Below are positions 16,864 through 24,617 of a stretch of DNA of 64,000 nucleotides, piece by piece. The notes under the pieces are model-generated. The model ran no database searches and was not told the origin of the DNA. It saw nothing but the letters and a program-made list of their open reading frames with translations. Location: the NCBI GenBank assembly GCA_040390025.1, contig JAZJZD010000004.1, forward strand, positions 201,445 to 265,444, read 5' to 3'. Position 1 is the first letter of the stretch. Each line of letters opens with the position of its first letter. Source of the stretch: JAVHYG01 sp040390025. GTDB taxonomy: Bacteria > Pseudomonadota > Gammaproteobacteria > Diplorickettsiales > Diplorickettsiaceae. Made by a program: the position numbers and the translations under genes.

Positions 16864-18874
16864 CTTTTTTTTCGGTTTTTAAAGAAAAAAAAGTTACGGG
16901 TATTTTCTTACTCATCTTTTCAACAGCAGAACTTGCGCCGTTAGCTATTTTTTTAACACAAGTTACTGAAAAATCTACCGTGTTTACTAACCCATTTAGC
17001 GAAAATGTTAACATCAAAGCGCTGCGAAAAAGTAACTGTGCTCCCTCTATTGCTTTATCGCCAAAATAATCTAACGGCAAAATACTAAAAAAAATGCTCA
17101 TCATAATCAAAAATTCAGCTTTATTCTCTGAGTTAAACAAATTTTTAATTAAACCAGCCGGTATGCCAAATAAAATAGCACTGGTAAAAAGCCTGTCTTT
17201 ATCTAAAAAATAATTTAAAAATGTATCAAACACCGTACCTTTTACTAAAAATTCTTGATAATTCTGATAATAGGAATAGGGAGAAGCAATAAGCGCCGAA
17301 AATTGTAGATCATTTTTAAGAGCATCACTTTTTTCACAAACAAGAAATTTAACAAGCGGTATCGAAGTTAAAAGCCGCAAACTTAACTCCCAAAAGAGGC
17401 CGACTGACAAACCTTCTATGAGATCATTGAATAAACTGGGCTTCAATACCTCTTCACTTTCTAATACAGCCCTTGTATTAGGTTTCGAAATTTTTATTTT
17501 TTTGCTTTTTTTGGTCGCATTAGAACTACTTGTACTTAAATCAGTTTCAATTTCCTCGTTATGTAAATCATTAGAAGCCTGGGCTAAATAATTTTTAATA
17601 CTTGTTTTTAGAATACCAAAATAATAATGGTTCTCATCATAAAATAAGTACAACACCGGCAACCCCGATCCTATTTTTAAAGGCTCCTCCATACTTTGAT
17701 CCCAACTTGGAAATAAATGAATTTCACATCCTAATACACTACTAATAGCTTTGACTTCCTGCAAACCACCCCAAGTATCAGGGGACAACATTTGTTGCAA
17801 GTAATCGTCTATATCATAAGCTTCAATATCAAACTCATCGTTATGCAACGACATATAGTTTACGACTTGACGACGAAAGTTTACTCTAATTAAGTTCACA
17901 AATATGTGATTATTTTCAAGATTTTGCACGCTGTGTAAATTAAAATTTGTAATTTCTTCTTTTATGTCCTCTAAATGGACAGAAAAAAATATTTTTTCCT
18001 CTAAATCGGTAGAAAAACAGGAGCCAAATAATGTTCTACACGCTTCTTCAAATTGCCCTTCTTCCATTGATATTAGATAGGCCAAAGCAGCGGCCCAAAA
18101 TAAACAACTATTGTCTCCAGGCACATCTATAGGAAACAACAATGGTTGAATTTTTTCCAAATTATTTAGTTCAATATCGCTTTCTAACGACGGCTTATTT
18201 GAAAAATAATCTGACTGTGTAGTCTTTTTAATTTGCTTTAAACCAAAATAATAACATTGTTTTTCAGGCTCAATAAATAAGCACAAACGTCTTGATTGAA
18301 TTAAAAATCCGCTTTCGCAAAAATTTTCCTCATTATCAAATGGGTGTACAACCCGTGAATGGGTTTTTATATCAATAACTTCAATGGAACAGTTTAATAA
18401 TAAAACCATCGCCTCTATTTCGCATTTGCCCGCAAATTTAGTAGCCAGGCACATACTTGCTAAATAGTTATCAAAATCCGTGATAGCGTTTTTAAATAGA
18501 TCTCTATGTTGATCTATATAATCCACAACACGTTGCCGAAATAAGAAAATCAAATCTTGGACAAAACCACTCCTATAGATAAAGGTTAGATCGTGAGTTA
18601 CATAAAATTGATCGACTAATTTCTTTAATCTCTTTTCATCAGCAGCACTTATTTGACCAAACAACGCTATACACGCTAAATGAAATTTTAGATCATTCTC
18701 TTCTTCGTTAAGTATCTGTTTGTCTTGCTTTAGATCAACGAGATAAGCCAAAGCTGTAGACCAAAATAAACAGCTACCGATTTGAACGGTATTGATGGGG
18801 AAAAACTGCGGCGCTTCTAGATTAGTTTTCTCAGAAAGATTTGTTGCGTTATTATTTTCTGCTTTCCTTATCAT
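16814..18874 (-). CDS. Tandem OTU-domain protein, predicted deubiquitinase-like effector
   Basis: The 686 aa contain two related OTU cysteine-protease-like domains. Domain 2 (about 245-422) has the full signature: PGDNSCLFWAAALAYL with D254 and C257, a helix with FRRQVVNYM, W368-G-G followed by EVKAISSVLGCEI, and ENHYYFG with H416. Domain 1 (about 24-212) repeats this order (QIGSCLFWSTALAYL with C35, FRQRVVDYI, CEIEAMVLLLNCSIEV, KQCYYFG), but Cys207 replaces the His and the Asp is lost, so it is probably inactive. After a Lys/Ser linker (440-480), residues 485-640 hold several hydrophobic segments that may insert in membranes. Bacteria have no ubiquitin, and Legionella LotA is a known effector with two OTU domains, so a secreted deubiquitinase is the likely role (inference). 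ACGGAG precedes the ATG, 23 bases after topA, suggesting cotranscription. The last 16 codons are antisense to xseA. Confidence 0.85.
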   Translation of the reverse strand: MIRKAENNNATNLSEKTNLEAPQFFPINTVQIGSCLFWSTALAYLVDLKQDKQILNEEENDLKFHLACIALFGQISAADEKRLKKLVDQFYVTHDLTFIYRSGFVQDLIFLFRQRVVDYIDQHRDLFKNAITDFDNYLASMCLATKFAGKCEIEAMVLLLNCSIEVIDIKTHSRVVHPFDNEENFCESGFLIQSRRLCLFIEPEKQCYYFGLKQIKKTTQSDYFSNKPSLESDIELNNLEKIQPLLFPIDVPGDNSCLFWAAALAYLISMEEGQFEEACRTLFGSCFSTDLEEKIFFSVHLEDIKEEITNFNLHSVQNLENNHIFVNLIRVNFRRQVVNYMSLHNDEFDIEAYDIDDYLQQMLSPDTWGGLQEVKAISSVLGCEIHLFPSWDQSMEEPLKIGSGLPVLYLFYDENHYYFGILKTSIKNYLAQASNDLHNEEIETDLSTSSSNATKKSKKIKISKPNTRAVLESEEVLKPSLFNDLIEGLSVGLFWELSLRLLTSIPLVKFLVCEKSDALKNDLQFSALIASPYSYYQNYQEFLVKGTVFDTFLNYFLDKDRLFTSAILFGIPAGLIKNLFNSENKAEFLIMMSIFFSILPLDYFGDKAIEGAQLLFRSALMLTFSLNGLVNTVDFSVTCVKKIANGASSAVEKMSKKIPVTFFSLKTEKKVTDSEASLQCGTRASL
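16858..16899 (+). terminator. Terminator of xseA with 15-bp perfect stem
   Basis: CCGTAACTTTTTTTT at 16858-16872 and its exact complement at 16885-16899 enclose a 12-base loop directly at the xseA stop. The stem itself carries T and A tracts, so it could work from either side. It lies inside the last codons of the convergent OTU gene, which therefore ends only after crossing it. Confidence 0.65.
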
Positions 18875-18897
18875 TATTTTCTCCGTAAGTAAAAAAA

Positions 18898-21210
18898 CTA
18901 TGTCTCTGTGTGCCCCTCAGTAACTGGCATCGGTTCAGCATAAGCGCACTCTTTACGCGGACACACCTTTTCCGTACCGCGTCGTTTAGTGGTTTTGATC
19001 GTCATCACCGGCCACGCACAACGAGGGCATGGCTCTTCAATCGGTTCATTCCACACCGCATAATTACAGGTTGGGTACGTGGAGCATGAATAAAAAATCT
19101 TACCATAACGAGATTTACGTTTAAGTAAGCTACCTTTATGACACTCCGGACATTCTATGCCAGTATCTGCTGGTTTTTCTAAAGGCTCCATGTGTTTACA
19201 TTTTGGATAATGACTACAGCCAATAAATTTGCCATAGCGTCCTATTTTTATATGTAAAGCATGACCGCAATCCGGGCAAACGCGTCCTTCCACCACTTCA
19301 GGTTCACTGACCGTAGTCACTTCCCCTTCCATATTCCGGGTATAGTCGCAATCAGGATAACCTGAACAACCAATAAATCGGCCCCGTTTTCCTAAGCGTA
19401 TCGATAAAGGTTTACCGCATTTAGGACAGCTTTCGTCTAAAGCTTCTTGCGTCACATCTTTACGTTGAACAGTTTCTTCAGTGGTATCGACCAATGTTTT
19501 AAAAGGCATCCAAAAATCTCTTAATAAAGGTACCCATTCTTGCTCTCCTCTAGAAATTTGATCCAACTTATCTTCTAACAGCGCAGTAAAACCATAATCG
19601 ACGTATTGAATAAAATAACGTGTTAAAAACTTATTGACGACTCTTCCAACATCGGTTGGTTTAAAGCGCTTTTGATCGAGTATAACGTATTCACGATTTT
19701 GTAAGGTAGAAATAATAGGAACGTACGTTGAAGGACGACCAATATCCCGCTCTTCTAAAGCTTTGACGAGACTCGCTTCACTATAGCGTGGCGGTGGTTC
19801 AGTAAAATGTTGATCCGCAAGGATACCGATGAGATCGACTATATCGCCTACTTTTAGCGGCGGCAACATGCTTCCTTCGTCCTCGGGTTTTGCTTTGCTA
19901 TCATCATGACTTTCGAGATACACCGCCATAAAACCAGGGTGAATGATAGTGGAGCCATTGGCACGAAAACAATGATCAGAAGCTGCATTAGCACTTAAAT
20001 CGACAGCCACCGTATCAATCGTTGCATGGATCATTTGCGATGCGACGGCCCGCTTCCATATTAATTCATAAAGTTTACGCTGCTCAGGCGTTAAATGTGC
20101 TTTTATTTGCTCAGGTGCATATTCAACATGCGTGGGTCTAATGGCTTCATGTGCCTCTTGTGCGTTACGACTCTTAGTACGAAACTGACGAGGGGCGTCT
20201 GGAACTTCTTTTTCACCATAACGTTGTACAATGAATTCACGAATAGCCGCTAGCGCTTCATTAGAAAGATGAACAGAATCGGTACGCATATAGGTAATCA
20301 AGCCGACAGGACCCTGACCCACATCAATACCTTCGTAAAGTTGTTGCGCTAAACGCATGGTTCGTTGCGCGGTAAATCCGAGTTTACGTCCTGCCTCTTG
20401 TTGTAAAGTCGATGTCGTAAATGGAGCGGCAGGGTTACGTTTACGTTGTTTCTTTTCAACTTTCGTCACGTGTAAATGGCCTTGTGCCATTTTTTCCAAA
20501 GCGCTCTTTATTGTCTCCGCTTGATCCTGCGTGCTAATACTAAATTGACTGAGCTTTTCATTGTTATATTCAATCAAGCGTGCAGAAAAATTCTGTTGTT
20601 CTATGTTGTTATTGGCAGTAATAGTCCAATATTCTTGCGATTTAAACGCTTCAATTTCTTCTTCACGTTCGACGATTAAACGTAAGGCGGGGCTTTGTAC
20701 ACGGCCGGCGGATAACCCGCGCCTCACTTTTTTCCAAAGTAAGGGAGATAAAGTAAAACCCACTAAATAGTCTAACGCACGCCGCGCTTGTTGTGCATTG
20801 ACCAAGTCCATCGCAATATCACGTGGATTAGCCACCGCGGCCTTAACGGCCGCTTTCGTAATCTCATGAAAAACGACACGATAAACAGGCTTATCTTTTA
20901 ACGCTTTTTTGGACTTAAGAATTTCATAGACATGCCAAGCAATCGCTTCACCTTCACGATCAGGGTCAGTCGCCAGATAAAGCGCATCCGCCCCTTTAAA
21001 GGCCTTAATGATCATATCCACATGTTTTGCATTTTTTTCAATCAAAGCATACTTCATAGCAAAGTCATGCTCTGGATTGACAGCGCCTTCTTTAGGAAGT
21101 AGATCACGGACATGTCCATAGGAGGCGAGTACTTCAAAATCCTTACCTAAATATTTTTTGATCGTTTTAGCCTTAGCAGGCGATTCAACAATCAATAGAT
21201 TTTTTGCCAT
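18898..21210 (-). CDS. topA: DNA topoisomerase I
   Basis: Relaxes negative supercoils by transient ssDNA cleavage. The start is placed at ATG 21210 (MAKNLLIVESPAKAKTI), preceded by GAGGAAAAATT; an upstream ATG would add 18 residues that do not resemble the family. Visible are TOPRIM (VESPAKAKTIKKYLG, DPDREGEA), the active-site Tyr in GLITYMRTDS, and four C-terminal zinc-finger-like cysteine clusters beginning CPKCGKP, CPDCGHA, CPECHKG and CPRCAWP. The first 26 bp overlap the end of dprA, so the genes are coupled. Confidence 0.96.
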   Translation of the reverse strand: MAKNLLIVESPAKAKTIKKYLGKDFEVLASYGHVRDLLPKEGAVNPEHDFAMKYALIEKNAKHVDMIIKAFKGADALYLATDPDREGEAIAWHVYEILKSKKALKDKPVYRVVFHEITKAAVKAAVANPRDIAMDLVNAQQARRALDYLVGFTLSPLLWKKVRRGLSAGRVQSPALRLIVEREEEIEAFKSQEYWTITANNNIEQQNFSARLIEYNNEKLSQFSISTQDQAETIKSALEKMAQGHLHVTKVEKKQRKRNPAAPFTTSTLQQEAGRKLGFTAQRTMRLAQQLYEGIDVGQGPVGLITYMRTDSVHLSNEALAAIREFIVQRYGEKEVPDAPRQFRTKSRNAQEAHEAIRPTHVEYAPEQIKAHLTPEQRKLYELIWKRAVASQMIHATIDTVAVDLSANAASDHCFRANGSTIIHPGFMAVYLESHDDSKAKPEDEGSMLPPLKVGDIVDLIGILADQHFTEPPPRYSEASLVKALEERDIGRPSTYVPIISTLQNREYVILDQKRFKPTDVGRVVNKFLTRYFIQYVDYGFTALLEDKLDQISRGEQEWVPLLRDFWMPFKTLVDTTEETVQRKDVTQEALDESCPKCGKPLSIRLGKRGRFIGCSGYPDCDYTRNMEGEVTTVSEPEVVEGRVCPDCGHALHIKIGRYGKFIGCSHYPKCKHMEPLEKPADTGIECPECHKGSLLKRKSRYGKIFYSCSTYPTCNYAVWNEPIEEPCPRCAWPVMTIKTTKRRGTEKVCPRKECAYAEPMPVTEGHTET

Positions 21211-22312
21211 AATTTTTCCTCGCATAACCCCCAGGGACTGCACTAATATAACCTTGTAGCTCAAGTAGGGCTAAACGGGCAAGTATTCTATCTGCCGTTA
21301 AACCAGTCCTCATAACCAAGGTATCTATCGTCGTCGTTTCAAACCCAAGGCACTCTACAAGCTTTTTATCATTAGAATCAAGCCCAAGTCTTGAATCAGA
21401 TCGATTACAGACCTCAAAACTATCCTTTGACTTATCTATCAAGGATGAAAAAGACAACTCAAGCAAAATATCATGACTACTTTCAATAAGAGTAGCTCCT
21501 TGTTTTAATAAGGCATGGCATCCTCTACTTAAGGGATTAAGGATAGAACCTGGAACAGTGAATACCTCTCGTCCCTGTTCAGCCGCATAACGCGCTGTTA
21601 TTAAAGACCCGCTTCGTGATGCGGCTTCAATAACAATAACTCCTACGCTCAAACCACTAATAATTCGATTACGGCGTGGAAAGTGTTCTGCTTTGGGAGG
21701 AGAATCAGGAAAAAACTCGGAGACCAAAGTACCTCCTTCTTCTACTATCTGTTGCGCTAATCGTTGATGGCAAATCGGATAAATTTGGGTAAGTCCAGAA
21801 CCTAAAACAGCAATTGTTTTACCTCTTGCAGCTAAGCAGCCTTGGTGACCTGCACCGTCAATGCCGCGAGCTAAACCACTGGTAATAACAAATCCTTGTT
21901 TAGCTAATTCATTGGCAAACTGATAGGCCGTTTCTAAACCTGTCGGTGTTGGGCGACGGGTACCTATAATAGCTAATTGATGTTCCTGAAGTAGAGAAGT
22001 ATCGCCTTCAATAAATAAAATTAAAGGCGGAGAAGCAATTTCGCGTAATAAACGGGGATAACGGGGATCTTGCCAGTGGAGAATATCTCTTCCACCCTTT
22101 TCGCGCCAAGCTAAGCATGTTTCTACTCGCTTCCAATCGGGCTTTTTTAAATGTGTAATCAACCGCTCCGTAACATTTACGTTTCGCAAAGCCGCCTGCG
22201 AAGCCGATAATAGTGCAGCCGGCGTTGAAAATAATTTAAGTAATTTAAAAACTGTAGCAACGCCACACTGAGGTAATGTATAAAGGCCTAGCCAGCTGCG
22301 TAATTCATCCAT
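21185..22312 (-). CDS. dprA: DNA processing protein DprA (Smf)
   Basis: Binds incoming ssDNA and loads RecA during natural transformation. The 375 aa show an N-terminal helical SAM-like part, the Rossmann-like DprA core (IGTRRPTPTGLETAY, GLARGIDGAGHQGCL, VLGSGLTQIYP, FPRRNRIISGLS, GSLITARYA) and a C-terminal winged helix (LDTLVMRTGLTADRI-like). It overlaps topA by 26 bp. With the pilus operon at 32.8-36.7 kb, it suggests that competence genes are retained. Confidence 0.94.
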   Translation of the reverse strand: MDELRSWLGLYTLPQCGVATVFKLLKLFSTPAALLSASQAALRNVNVTERLITHLKKPDWKRVETCLAWREKGGRDILHWQDPRYPRLLREIASPPLILFIEGDTSLLQEHQLAIIGTRRPTPTGLETAYQFANELAKQGFVITSGLARGIDGAGHQGCLAARGKTIAVLGSGLTQIYPICHQRLAQQIVEEGGTLVSEFFPDSPPKAEHFPRRNRIISGLSVGVIVIEAASRSGSLITARYAAEQGREVFTVPGSILNPLSRGCHALLKQGATLIESSHDILLELSFSSLIDKSKDSFEVCNRSDSRLGLDSNDKKLVECLGFETTTIDTLVMRTGLTADRILARLALLELQGYISAVPGGYARKNYGKKSIDC

Positions 22313-22324
22313 GTTTTCCTATTT

Positions 22325-22399
22325 ATATTCTTCGCACTTGAGTTTTTGGCAGTAACGCCGCTCAACCCGCAAATTTCACGGCACTTACCAAAAATCCAA
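22325..22399 (-). repeat. Repeat family C, copy 3, reverse orientation
   Basis: Read on the minus strand this is TTGGATTTTTGGTAAGTGCC followed by GTGAAATTTGCGGGTTGAG, CGGCGTTACTGCC and CTCAAGTGCGAAG. It aligns over its length with the copies at 11516-11588 and 57874-57943. It fills most of the 109-bp gap between ppa and dprA. Confidence 0.75.
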
Positions 22400-22421
22400 T
22401 TACTGTGAGTATATTTATTTT

Positions 22422-22952
22422 TTACTCTTTATACCTAGCAAGGCTAGCTTGGATTTCTTTTTTAGCTGCATCAATCCCGCTCCACTCTTTTACCTTAACC
22501 CATTTACCTTTTTCGAGATCCTTATAATGTTCAAAAAAGTGCTGTATGCTTTTTGGCAGTTCTGGAGGTAAATCTTCCCATGTCTCAACCTTGCGATAAA
22601 GTGTAGACAACTTATCAATCGGTACGGCCAAAATCTTGGCATCGATACCTGACTCATCTTCCATCTGCAACATTCCTATGGGTCGACAACGAATCATACA
22701 GCCAATTAATAAAGGAAATGGCGCCACCACCAATACATCAACTGGGTCACCATCTTCGGATAAGGTTTGTGGAACATAACCATAGTTGCAAGGGTAGTAC
22801 ATTGCCGTCCCTAAGAACCGATCCACACACAAAGCACCTGTCTCTTTATCTACTTCATATTTAATCGGATCGCTATGGCTAGGGATTTCTATTACAACGT
22901 TGATTTCATCCGGTGTATTTTTACCAGGACCAATTTTGACAAGCGCGCTCAT
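22422..22952 (-). CDS. ppa: Inorganic pyrophosphatase
   Basis: Hydrolyses PPi to drive biosynthetic reactions. A family I soluble enzyme of 176 aa with the metal-binding signature DGDPVDVLV and the upstream YPCNYGYVPQT. Length is normal. It is transcribed toward dprA but separated from it by a repeat C copy, so it is probably an independent unit. Confidence 0.96.
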   Translation of the reverse strand: MSALVKIGPGKNTPDEINVVIEIPSHSDPIKYEVDKETGALCVDRFLGTAMYYPCNYGYVPQTLSEDGDPVDVLVVAPFPLLIGCMIRCRPIGMLQMEDESGIDAKILAVPIDKLSTLYRKVETWEDLPPELPKSIQHFFEHYKDLEKGKWVKVKEWSGIDAAKKEIQASLARYKE

Positions 22953-23135
22953 GATTGAATTATCCTAAACAGTTTCAGTTACTCCTATCATAAACAAACT
23001 ATTCGACTTAGACCATCCTATTTTTTCAAATCGGAATACCGCTCGCCATGACAATGGTTTTTTATGTAGAATCACTAGAGAAACATAATTGCTTTGGATA
23101 CACTACGATAACGTAAACACTTAACTATAAATTTT

Positions 23136-23477
23136 ATGGATTGCATTTTTTGTAAAATTATTAAACGCGAAATACCCGCAGACATCATTTATGAAGATGT
23201 AAATATGGTGGCCTTTAATGATATTCAGCCACGTGCACCCATTCACCAATTAATTGTTCCCAAAAAACATATCGCCACTTTGAATGATTTGAAGGATAGC
23301 GATACTGAATTGGTTGGAAATATGATACAAAACGCTCGGTTTTTGGCAGATAAAGCTGGAATTGCACAATCAGGCTACCGTACGGTTTTTAACTGCAATG
23401 CAGATGGTGGGCAAGTCGTCTTTCATTTGCACCTTCACCTGATTGGTGGACGAAAATTGGAATGGCCACCGGGCTAG
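23136..23477 (+). CDS. hinT: HIT-family purine nucleoside phosphoramidase
   Basis: A 113-aa HIT protein with the triad motif HLHLHLIGG near the C terminus and the N-terminal CIFCKIIKREIPA of HinT. It hydrolyses adenosine 5'-phosphoramidates; the biological substrate is not settled. It stands alone and is divergent from ppa. The intergenic 22953-23135 contains a short ATACCGCTCG string that resembles the left end of repeat A, possibly a remnant. Confidence 0.94.
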   Translation: MDCIFCKIIKREIPADIIYEDVNMVAFNDIQPRAPIHQLIVPKKHIATLNDLKDSDTELVGNMIQNARFLADKAGIAQSGYRTVFNCNADGGQVVFHLHLHLIGGRKLEWPPG

Positions 23478-23569
23478 CATGGATTGTGTACCTAAATACC
23501 TTGCAAAGTTAAGAGCAGCCTAGGTATATTTCTCTATTAATAATAATTTGCTTATACTCAAGAGAGAAA

Positions 23570-24163
23570 ATGATGGATTTAATCACACTTGTTTTAGCCT
23601 GCAGTCTTTATTCAAACAACTCTATTCCCTACGCCATGATAGAAACAGGAAGTGAAAATAATCCGCTGCTTGTTACGGTTGATAATGAGACTAAGCACTT
23701 TAAAACCGAGTCCGAAGCCATTGCCTATACTCAAAAACAAATGGCTCGTGGTAAGCACGTGGGCATTGGGTTAATGCAAATCTCTAGCCAATGGTTTCCA
23801 AAAGTCGGCGCCCATGCCGCTGATTTATTCCGCCCTTGCAAAAATCTGGTCGTTGCCACACAAATTATGAATAAGGCACAGCTTCAATGCCAGACTTTAG
23901 CCGAACGCAATCCAACCCTTAACGTTCCAGCCTGTATGCTTTCGCTATATAAAACAGGGAATACACAAACTGGATTAGTTTACGCAAGCACCGTACTCAA
24001 TTATGCAGAAAAACATCCCTTTTTGCCATTGGCTGAGAAAGCCCGTGATCCCGGTATGTTAGCGGCAGCAAAACCTAAAACAGATTTGTCCGCCAACACA
24101 AACGAAACCCAAACAATGGATATTGAATCCAACACCTCTGCGAGATCCAACAAAATCTCGTAA
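23570..24163 (+). CDS. VirB1-like lytic transglycosylase
   Basis: A 197-aa protein with a short hydrophobic N terminus and a lytic transglycosylase fold: the catalytic Glu is probably E25 (IETGSENNP, compare the ES-x-x-NP pattern), then GIGLMQISSQWF (about 68-79) and LSLYKTGN. This arrangement is that of VirB1/TraX peptidoglycan hydrolases that open the wall for type IV secretion machinery or pili. The C-terminal 40 residues are low complexity. The catalytic motif is slightly altered from the family. It sits directly before holC-valS, not in a secretion cluster. Confidence 0.75.
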   Translation: MMDLITLVLACSLYSNNSIPYAMIETGSENNPLLVTVDNETKHFKTESEAIAYTQKQMARGKHVGIGLMQISSQWFPKVGAHAADLFRPCKNLVVATQIMNKAQLQCQTLAERNPTLNVPACMLSLYKTGNTQTGLVYASTVLNYAEKHPFLPLAEKARDPGMLAAAKPKTDLSANTNETQTMDIESNTSARSNKIS

Positions 24164-24176
24164 AAAATTTAATGCC

Positions 24177-24617
24177 ATGTCAAATGTAAACTTTTATTTA
24201 TTAAAAACGCCCAATCAAGAAGATGTATACCGTGTTCTTTGTCGTCTCGTAGATAAGGCTTATCAACAACAACAGCAAGCTTATATTCACGCAAGCTCTT
24301 TACAAGAAGCCCAGCGCATAGATGACTTACTGTGGACCTTTCGTGACATCAGTTTTATCCCGCATCAGCTAGAAGAAGCACCCCCTAGCCAACCTCCTAT
24401 ATTGATTACAATTGCTACCGAAGAACCTAAACAAACCAACTACGATATTTTATTCAATCTTACTCACACAGTACCGCACTTTTTTTCTAAGTTTTCGCGC
24501 ATCATTGAAATGGTATGCGAAGAAAAAATCTACAAAACACACGCCCGCAAAAAATATAAAGTCTATAAAGAAAAAAACTGCTCATTAACAACGCATAATA
24601 TAAGCTTATCATGTTAG
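24177..24617 (+). CDS. holC: DNA polymerase III chi subunit
   Basis: Links the clamp loader to SSB. The start is set at ATG 24177 (MSNVNFYLLKTPNQ), because an ATG at 24123 would add 18 residues overlapping the previous gene. The 146-aa protein has the HolC pattern: FYLL at the N terminus, an LCRLVDKAYQQQQQAYIHA core, and LLWTFRDISFIPHQL. The final seven bases overlap valS, the normal holC-valS arrangement. The C terminus is more basic than usual. Confidence 0.88.
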   Translation: MSNVNFYLLKTPNQEDVYRVLCRLVDKAYQQQQQAYIHASSLQEAQRIDDLLWTFRDISFIPHQLEEAPPSQPPILITIATEEPKQTNYDILFNLTHTVPHFFSKFSRIIEMVCEEKIYKTHARKKYKVYKEKNCSLTTHNISLSC

